The notes under the pieces were generated by a model. The model did not search any database, had not been told where the DNA came from, and saw nothing but the letters and a program-made list of their open reading frames with translations. Below are positions 19,856 through 27,400 of a DNA stretch of 37,486 bases, in pieces (position 1 is the first letter of the stretch; every line of letters begins with the position of its first letter). Both the position numbers and the translations under genes were made by a program. Source of the DNA: Mesostigma viride (taxonomy: Eukaryota; Streptophyta; Mesostigmatophyceae; Mesostigmatales; Mesostigmataceae); the NCBI GenBank assembly GCA_009746045.1, contig RPFO01001300.1, positions 1 to 37,486 of the forward strand, given 5' to 3'.

Positions 19856-20552
19856 TGTAACGACTAAAAATGTTGTGTTTGCAACAGCCTCAGTTTCAAC
19901 ATTGATGTGAAAAGATCTTTATACCTGGGTTGGAGTCGCGACAGATAACTTCACGTCCAGAGAAGCAATGAAGATGGATCTTCAACAGTTAAGGGAATGA
20001 GTCCCCACCCTTGTTAGACACAACAGACAATGTTATATCCAAGTCGACTATCTGTTGAAGTTATAGTTGACTTTTAGCGAGGGTTGTTTGATTGATGAAA
20101 CAAGGAATCCCTTGAATTACACCATAGCTTTAGCTTTCTTACACGCACACATGCACGGCCGCCACAATCAGTATAAAAGTCATCGTGCACGCAGAGTCGG
20201 CTCAACCCTAACCCGAAAGAACCAATCAAAAGTGAGGATCACTCAAGGTAAGATCCTGTCCTCAGAATCCACAACACAGCACAAGGCCAGCACTACAGAA
20301 TCTCCGTGACCTGGAACCAGATCCACCAGGTACGACAGTCTTAAAGAGAATCTATGACTGGCTGAACTAAACCATACAAAGTACCCCACGTGGATCAGGC
20401 CACGACCAATGAGGGTAGAACAATAATTCGACAGATCTCAGCAGGCCTATACTCATACGTCGAAGCCTCCTAACTATCCAAATAATTGTCCCCAAGAACT
20501 CATGATAAGGTCACCAGTAGGAAAACTTTGGATGTAACATTTGGTTGTTACA
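19856..20552 (-). repeat. 5' LTR (right copy)
   Basis: 697 bp, same ends and apparently same sequence as the left LTR. On its right it meets GCGCA (20553-20557), the second copy of the target duplication. Confidence 0.95.
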
Positions 20553-20866
20553 GCGCAGGCCTTGCGCCACCTCGACGCCGTGGCACTCGACGCGCGCCTC
20601 TTCCTCTGCACGTCGTAGTACCTCTGATCGCCTTCCGCGAGCGCCACGAAATTGGCCTTTTTCAACTCGGGCCACCCCATCATGTACTCCGTGGCCTTGA
20701 TCGCGTTATTCTGGTAATCCCTGTATTTGTCTCTCGCCTTGAGGTTTGTAATTTTCTTAAGATTGCGCCCGATGTCGTCGGCCCGCGCACCAGCTAGGTC
20801 GGACAGAAAACTGCGATAGAGGTCCTTCGCCTGCTTGGGGGTCTCCTTCCAGTTGCTCCTTCCCAT
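20553..20866 (-). pseudogene. 5' half of the viral ORF split by the retrotransposon
   Basis: Starts at ATG 20866 (MGRSNWKETPKQAKD) with TATATCGAAC immediately upstream and a run of ten T further up on the coding strand. The part here encodes about 104 residues of helical, charged sequence, then enters the LTR within an Ala/Cys codon pair at the target duplication. Its continuation is at 12815-13081. The family is not recognised. The gene lies directly downstream of the helicase, in the same direction. Confidence 0.8.
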
Positions 20867-20907
20867 GTTCGATATACATAGCACACGAGAAAAAAAAAAG
20901 ACCAGGA

Positions 20908-23414
20908 CTACTTCTTGCATTCCAGAGGCGGCCTGTTCGCGGCCCTCATCATGTTCGGCTGGTTGTGGAAGGACTTGAGGAACTCGCAGTCTATGGAGGC
21001 GTCCCGCAAGATGGCCAGCAGTCGCTCCAGGTCCGGGTTCGACCCTCTGGCCTTCGCGTCCTGGTACACGAGCTTGTCCACCGACGGGGTGCCGCCCTGC
21101 CCGCCGCCCGTCAGCACTCCCATCTGGATCTCCGCGATGCGTTTGTACAATTGGAGGGCGGCCCTCACGTTCGGCGCGAGACTCCTCTTCCTGAGGTCCT
21201 TGGACACGTTGTCCAGTTTCAGCTGCACCATCTGTCGCATCATCTGGACCTTGTCCGCCGGTATCTTGTCGAGGACCTGGCGACTGGACGAGGAGGACCC
21301 GGGAGGCACGGCGAAGTACCGGTGCACGCGGACCTTCCACTCCGCTTTCGGCAGCGCCTTGTGAGAGCAGTGCCGCACCGCCCTAGCTATGGCCTGCTTC
21401 TCCGAGTTGGCGTTCACGAGGGGCTCCATGATGTGCACGTCGGTCACCGCCTTGAGGTCGAGGCCTTCGTTGTACCTCCTCCGGGCCAGCACGATCTGGA
21501 GGAGCTCCCCGCGCTTGTTCGCGTCCGAGTTGAACACCTCTCGGAAGGCCTTGAGCTGCCCCTCGGTCGTTTCGCCGTCCAGGACCGCGAAACGTTTCCG
21601 AGGAGGCAACGGACCGCCCGGGGTGAAGCGCGAGTACCCGATGGCGGACAGCACCTTTGCCAGGTCCGCGATCCCGTGGACGTTGAAGTAGGAGTACACG
21701 TAGTGCTTGCCCCCTTTGAGGAAGATCTCCACCATTTTCTGGAACTTGGGGGAGAGAACGGGCAGTTGCCTCAGTAGCTGGTTGGAGGGCACGCTTCTGA
21801 GGGGCACGCAATTGGCTATCTTCCTGGCCTCCGCGTACCAGTATCGCTCCCTGTCCTTCGCGGGGATGTCGCGTCTGCTTTCCTTGAACCGCGCCTTGTA
21901 CAGCTCGAACTGCTTGGCGCTCATCGGGACATCGTACTCCTCCATGGACGCGATCTCCGGGAAGGAGTTGGTGTCCCCGGTGTAGTCGACGAATGAAATC
22001 ATGCCCCGGACCCGGTCGGGCGTGATGTTCGCCATGGTAAACACGGGGAAGTTGACGGGGCGTATCATGTTGACGAGCCACAGGATCTCCGCCACGGAAT
22101 CGCCGGGGGTCGCCGTGAGGATGACCATGAAGAGGTTCTGGGAGGTGTCGGTGTTCTGCGTGGCCAGGAACTCCTTCAGCGCCCGGTGGTCCTCTTGCTG
22201 TCCAGGCAGCGGCTTGAACAGGTTCTGCACCTCGTCCATGACCAAGAGCGCGTTGTTGAGCACGCTCGTGTCGAAGTTCTTCCTGGCCTTGTGGACCCCA
22301 TGGCGTGCGATAGTTGCGTGAAGGTGACGATCTCGCGATTCCACGCGCGCTTCCTGAGCTCTGCCAGCACGGTCTTTGGGTCCTTCCCTTTGAATCGAGG
22401 GTAGAGGGTCGCGCACTTCGCGATCTCCTCCAGGGAGTTGTTGGTCTTGTTCTCCTTGCTCGTGGCCAGCACGAAGTTCTTCTTGGTGTCCCAGAACGCG
22501 TCCAGCGCCCCCATGGCCGTGCAGGTCTTGCCGGACCCGGTGGAGTGCCACGCCAGGAAACCGCGCGACGGGTAGTGCGGGCTCAGAGACGCGATCTTCT
22601 TCAGGTGCAGGTTGACCACCGCCTGCTGGGGGGCCAGCTTTCTGGCTCCCATCGGCGCGTCACACCCCGCCTCGTCGGGGCGCCGCAGTTCGGGGGGCAG
22701 GAATCCCTCCACGTCTCCGTCGAAGAACCTCTTAACGAACTGCGCGTATTGGGTGTCCCTGACGGGATGCGGCCACGCCCCCGGGGTGGGCTCGACGGCA
22801 ACCGTGGTGGGAGGCTTGCTGGGATCGTACAAGACCATTTGCCACTGACTGTAGTCCGGCGGCGCTCCTGGGGCTTTTTCGGGGGGCTTTTCCGCGGTCT
22901 TCTCCGGAGCAGCTGGAGCCTTTTCGGCGGGCTTTTCCGCGGTCTTCTCCGGAGCAGCTGGGGTGTCTGCTTTTTCGCTCAGGCGCACGAGCCGCTTCAG
23001 GGGGCGCTTGGGGGGCGCGTGGGCGGGCAGGTTGTCCACGTCCACCTCTTCCTCCTCGTCCGGGAATGCCGCCTTCTCGCTCTCCCTGACCAGCTGCCTG
23101 AGACGGCTTTGAATCCCCCCCTTCGGTTTTGTGGCGGTCTCGGGCTCTTTTTCGCTCAGGCGCACGAGCCGCTTCAGGGGGCGCTTGGGGGGCGCGTGGG
23201 CGGGCAGGTTGTCCACGTCCACCTCTTCCTCCTCGTCCGGGAACGCCGCCTTCTCGCTCTCCCTAACCAGCCGTTTAAGACGTTTCTGTATACCTCCTTT
23301 AGAGCGAACGGCGTGTTTCGACCAGACGGCGGCACGGGGGAGGGTGATGTCTACCTCCTCGTCTCGGCCGTACCTTGACGAGGATCGCTGTCGAGCGTGA
23401 TGGACCCGTATCAT
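20908..23414 (-). CDS. SF2 helicase, D6/D11-like NCLDV type (one frameshift)
   Basis: About 835 residues. Residues 1-190 are a charged low-complexity extension with two 50-residue repeats. Helicase motifs then follow: Walker A HSTGSGKT (residues 290-297), DEVQ as motif II, LTATPGDS as motif III, and a motif VI region reading QAIARAVRHCSH. The DEVQ and RAVRHCSH forms fit the NCLDV transcription/packaging helicases of the poxvirus D6/D11 group, which act in early transcription or as nucleoside triphosphatases of the virion. The frame changes at a G4 run (plus-strand C4 at 22296-22299); one extra base joins the halves without loss of conserved sequence. Start at 23414; a divergent gene begins 80 bp away. 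Confidence 0.82.
22971..23297 (-). repeat. Internal duplication in the helicase N-terminus (period 177 bp)
   Basis: Codons 40-89 (23148-23297) and 99-148 (22971-23120) are near-identical at DNA and protein level: GGIQ, RESEKAAFPDEEEEVDVDN, then PPKRPLKRLVRLSEK. A shorter Glu/Lys/Pro/Ala repeat follows at 22860-22970. DNA-level identity shows a recent in-frame duplication. Confidence 0.88.
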
Positions 23415-23493
23415 CTGTGCTTCTTAATGTACTCACAGAATAATTGTGTACGCTTAGGCCCTCCTAAAGATCCCGTCCCATGATGCAGCAGAG

Positions 23494-23817
23494 ATGTCGG
23501 AGTGGAAGGACTTGGTCGGCGCGATCGTGAAGAAGAAATGGGACGCGGGCGTGATCCCGACCGCCGAGGTGTTCGAGGCGGGCATGACGGAGACGATGGA
23601 GCTCATGAAGCGAGCGGCGAGAGTGAAGACGTCGGATGACGTGCGCGGCTTCTTCGAATACGTCGAGGAGCAGCTGGGCCCGATCGACAGCTACGACGGG
23701 AAAACGAGAGACAAGTTGCAAGCCGCGGGGGGGCAGATTCTTCACATGGTCTGCCCCGACGTGCTCGAGGTTTGGAAGGACCACGGGGCGTGGGCGTGTC
23801 GTCGCATTAAGGCATGA
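23494..23817 (+). CDS. 107-aa hypothetical protein
   Basis: Starts at ATG 23494 (MSEWKDLVGAIVKKKWDAG). The sequence is globular, helical and mixed-charge, without membrane helix or Cys cluster. It is transcribed away from the helicase with an 80-bp spacer and is followed after 37 bp by the gene at 23855. I recognise no family. Codon use and G/C-rich third positions match the other genes of the block, which supports its being real. Confidence 0.65.
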   Translation: MSEWKDLVGAIVKKKWDAGVIPTAEVFEAGMTETMELMKRAARVKTSDDVRGFFEYVEEQLGPIDSYDGKTRDKLQAAGGQILHMVCPDVLEVWKDHGAWACRRIKA

Positions 23818-23854
23818 CGCATTTATTTCTTATAATAAACTGAGAATCGCAGGC

Positions 23855-24445
23855 ATGAGTTTCGCAGGCCTTTTTGCAAAAGTTGGACAATTGGCTAAAT
23901 CAGTTTCCAATATCACTACTAGAACAGGTAGCAATTTCGCTAAAGCAGGAGGCAGCAATGTCGTAAAGTCAGGTGATGATGTCGCTATAATAGGTAAAAA
24001 CACCGTTCCAGGTACGGTGATGGGTTTTCCATCCCAATATGTGGATGACCTAGCGAGGACTGGCAGGCTTGCGGACGCCGCAGGGGCTGCGGCAAAGAAG
24101 AGCTCGTTGGCGGGGTCCCTCGCGAAGAACGTGGGGATGTCCGCCGTCAGCTTCGGCGTGTTCGCGGCGCTTGGAAATCTGTTCGGATCCGACAGCAGCA
24201 AGGTCGGCGCGGCCCAGGACACGTGGACGGACGATTGGACGGGGACGCCGGAGGACGCGACCGCCGCGGGGCTCCCGGGGTTCGGGACCGCGAAAAAGCC
24301 GAAGGATGAGGACGGGTATTCGCCCCTTGTATCCGTAATCGTGTTCGTCGCGATCCTGGCCCTGATCCTGGCCGTCGCGTACTACCTGATGCGCCGGGCC
24401 GGCGTTGGCAGTCCCGCCCCCGCGCCCCCGCCCCCCCCCCACTGA
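23855..24445 (+). CDS. 196-aa protein with C-terminal membrane helix
   Basis: ATG at 23855 is preceded by TATAATAAAC. Residues 1-110 are Ala/Gly/Ser/Lys-rich amphipathic helices (VGQLAKSVSNITTRTGS), residues 111-150 are Asp/Thr-rich and acidic, then one membrane helix (about 163-184, VSVIVFVAILALILAVAYYL) and a Pro-rich tail ending in a run of Pro. The first 180 bases are clearly less GC-rich than the rest. The layout fits a tail-anchored virion protein. Its stop lies about 30 bp from the convergent end of the reductase gene. Family unknown. Confidence 0.68.
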   Translation: MSFAGLFAKVGQLAKSVSNITTRTGSNFAKAGGSNVVKSGDDVAIIGKNTVPGTVMGFPSQYVDDLARTGRLADAAGAAAKKSSLAGSLAKNVGMSAVSFGVFAALGNLFGSDSSKVGAAQDTWTDDWTGTPEDATAAGLPGFGTAKKPKDEDGYSPLVSVIVFVAILALILAVAYYLMRRAGVGSPAPAPPPPPH

Positions 24446-24474
24446 TGGCGTATTCGTATGCCCCCGTGTCGTGA

Positions 24475-27400
24475 TCAGCGCACGGGACAGGCGCCCGAGG
24501 GGCAGTCCCCGGCTAGTTTCGCCTCGTCCACGTCGACGTGCACGATGCCCGCGTAGTCCACCGGGGTCAGCTTGTTGCGGTACCTCCTCATGACATCCTC
24601 GGTGACCACCTCCTGGGGGAGGTAGCTGTACCCCAGGTCCGCTGCGTTCTTGGTGGGGTCGCACCTCAGCAGGAAGGACACGCCCACGTAGAGGTCCCAG
24701 TTCTTCTGGAACCAGTCCAGGATGGCGGGGATCTCGGTGGGATCGTACGACACCGTGCACGAGACGTTCTGGTCGCACCAGTTGGACATGAGGTTCTTGT
24801 AGCGCTCGAGTTGCGCCACGGCGGATTCGGTGTTGACCTCCACCTCCTCGGTGGTGCCGTCCTTCCTCGTGACGGTCTTTTTGGTGAAGGGGACGCTGGC
24901 GTAGGTGACGGGGAAGGTCACCAGGACGGAATCCTGCTCGTAGGGCTTGTCCGCCACCTTGTAGCCGGCGTCCCTGAACCTCTGCACGAGGGGGTCGTGC
25001 TTGGAGTAGGTGATGTTGTTGAGGATGTACCTGCCCATGGGCTTGTGGACGCCCTCCGGGACCTCCCCCCACTCCCTGGTGCTCATGATCTTGGACAGCG
25101 TGCCGCTGGGCTTGATGCAGGTGACGTTCTTGGGCAGGGGCTTCCCGAGACTCTTGGCCATCTCGTAGGCCGCGGAGACGGCCACGTTCTTCATGCGGCG
25201 GTAGTCGTAGTCCTGCAGGTCGGACCTGGCCACGATGCCGGTGAGGCCGACGCCGCACAGGTGCAGGAACTCGTTGTTGAGATGCCACGCCTCTTGTAGG
25301 ATCTCGTCCCTGAGGTCGACGAGCGTCTGGCGGTAGTTCATGCGCGCGGCCAAGACGAGCGCCCTCTCGAGGCCGGACTTGTTGCCCTCGTGGAAGGCGG
25401 CCAGGTTGACCTCGGTCAAATTACAAAACGACTTGTTGGCGAGCAGGATCTCACTGCGCGGAAAAAAAAAAGTGCGCAAGTGGTATACAATGCCCCGACC
25501 GCGGAGGAGATCCGGTGCGGGATTGGTCAGGTGCGCCCACCATTCCGTACGCGCGAATGAATTTGACACTCTTCAACTGCCTCTAGAGATCGCGAAGGTG
25601 ATCGCGGAGAGAGGAGAGGCGCCGTTCTTCGACAGGAGAACCGTGGGGGATGGGTTGGCGGGCATTAAACGCAAAAAAATCGATGAAAAGGTGGCAGATA
25701 AACAACGCGTGTCCCGTGAGATCTTCGAAAATGGCCAGGAATTGACACGAGTGGACGGTCAACTCCAATTGATCCACAGACCACAACCCCCCCCCCCGCC
25801 GCCTGGCACCGCGGAGAGAGAGAGATGGGACGGTCTGGTTCGCGAGGCCGCAGCCAGATCAAGGCCACTGATCCGTCGACAAGATGACCTGTTCGATCAG
25901 AAACAAATGAAGGAACAAGAATTGCGCAATATCATCGCACAACAGGGGCGACTAGAGCGCATCGACAACGACACTCTGTTGGCCGACCACGCGGCCAGGC
26001 TCGACAGATGGGACACGGCCAGACGGCAACACGAGGCGAGGCAGGCAGCGGTTTCAAAGCGGTGCGGCGTTCGGACGCGGAGTGGGACGACGTGCCGCAA
26101 CCGGTGCGCGTACGGGAGAGGACGTTGCGGGGTGCACTCGAGGAGGAGACCTTAAGCAGCCTGTGCGGCGTATCCCATGTTAAAAGTGGGTGGGACCATC
26201 GCGTTCCAGGCAAGCTTTCTTCGTCCAGGCCAAAGGATACTGTCCACTATAAATAAAACGAAGAAAAGGGTCGAGAGGCCCTGCACGAGCCCCGCGGTCA
26301 TTAGCAAGGAACGTGTCACGTCTTGCTTCACCAATCCGCGGTTTACCCCGAACTTCTTCAACAGGCCCCATAGCAACCACAACAAGGCGGCAGCGCCTTG
26401 GAAACCTAGTATTACCTTAAGCCAGGAATATCCGAACAAAGGGTTCATATTAGGCTTGAGCCACATACTCGTTAAAAAGGCCACAAAAGCCAGTACCAAC
26501 AAGCCTTGCGCAGAGCCCGCAGAAGCCAACATGGCTTTTACGGTGCTCGGTTTCCCGACGTCCTTTAACAAGACTCCTCCCCACCACACGCCATAGACGA
26601 GTATTTGCAACAGAGAAAAAATCAGTAAAATCTCCACGTTACTCGGCATTGCACGTATTATATGTAGGAAAGAATAAAAAAGAGCGAGCGTTTTTTTCCA
26701 GATACCAGCAAGGATTGCAGCCTTTGCACCAGGGGGCGCGGCGGCGGGCTGCCTCGAGGTTGAACATGCCGGGCTCGGAGCCGCCGGAGTCGAGCATGAT
26801 GGCGAAGATCTCCTCCAGCTGCTGGCGGGTGGGCTCCTTGGTGAAGACCAGCGAGTTGTTGGACTGCTGGCGGTGGGCGTGGGCGATCCACCAAGTTTTT
26901 TTAGCGGAGGCGAACTCGCGCCACTCGACGTCGCCGTACTCGAAGAGTGCGATCTCCGCGGACCGGCGACTGCTCAACATGGTCCCGAGGTGGTTCACGA
27001 TGTCGAGGATGTCCATCTTGGTGAGGAGCTGGTCCGCGCGCCGGGACAAAATGTCGGAGATAGCCACCATAGCCTTGGATACGTTTACATCGCCAGAGCT
27101 CTGCGGGGGTCGAGAAAAATATCGGGGCCAACAGTACATCATGAGGTGCACGGCTAAGACTCGCGGGCCAGACCGACCCGCAAGGATTTCGACGAAAATT
27201 ACGCAGAAATGGCGAGCAATTTCTCTCCATTCCGCAAGAGCCCTTACGACTTGTTCGAGAAGTCCATACTTGCCCACAACAAAGCCATAGGTAGAGGGGG
27301 GGCGGAACGTTTTGTAAAGGTGCCTCTGGGGAGAAGCGAAAAAGACCCCAAGGTCGTCTCAACATTTACCGACGCGTTAGATGGCAAAACCGACGCGATG

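Larger units (their letters stand above)
13082..20552 (-). mobile_element. Non-autonomous LTR retrotransposon, young insertion
   Basis: The element is 7471 bp with 697-bp LTRs bounded by TG...CA and a perfect 5-bp target duplication. It reads on the minus strand: the primer-binding site lies inside the right LTR and the polypurine tract inside the left LTR. The internal 6.08 kb shows no gag, protease, reverse transcriptase, RNase H or integrase; no frame exceeds about 250 residues and the longest is a repeat artefact. It is therefore a large non-autonomous derivative (LARD-like) mobilised in trans. The LTRs look identical by eye, so insertion is recent. A primer site for initiator-Met tRNA points to a plant/alga-type host lineage, though not exclusively. 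Confidence 0.93.
25454..26705 (-). other. Intron 3 of the reductase, 1252 bp, with two nested genes
   Basis: The 5' end is GTATCTGG after ...CCTTGCTG; the 3' end is a ten-T tract, CC, then CGCGCAG before TGAGATC. It splits the codon right after the radical Cys of NPC and two residues before the catalytic Glu. The joined codon reads Cys (TG+T) at the variable position between them. Inside are the 221-aa gene on the plus strand and the 165-aa membrane protein gene on the minus strand, which overlap tail-to-tail by 4 bases and nearly fill it. Confidence 0.8.

Noticed and set aside
22314-23378. 354-residue plus-strand open frame
   Set aside because: Antisense to the helicase; the repeats in it are mirror images of the helicase duplication.
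24050-25288. 412-residue minus-strand open frame
   Set aside because: It overlaps reductase exon 4 in another frame and is Gln/Arg/Pro/His-rich without motifs; the reductase frame has clear family signatures.
25454-26705. Intein in the reductase active site
   Set aside because: The interposed DNA is not an in-frame continuation of the reductase and holds two genes in other frames and strands. GT-AG borders fit an intron.
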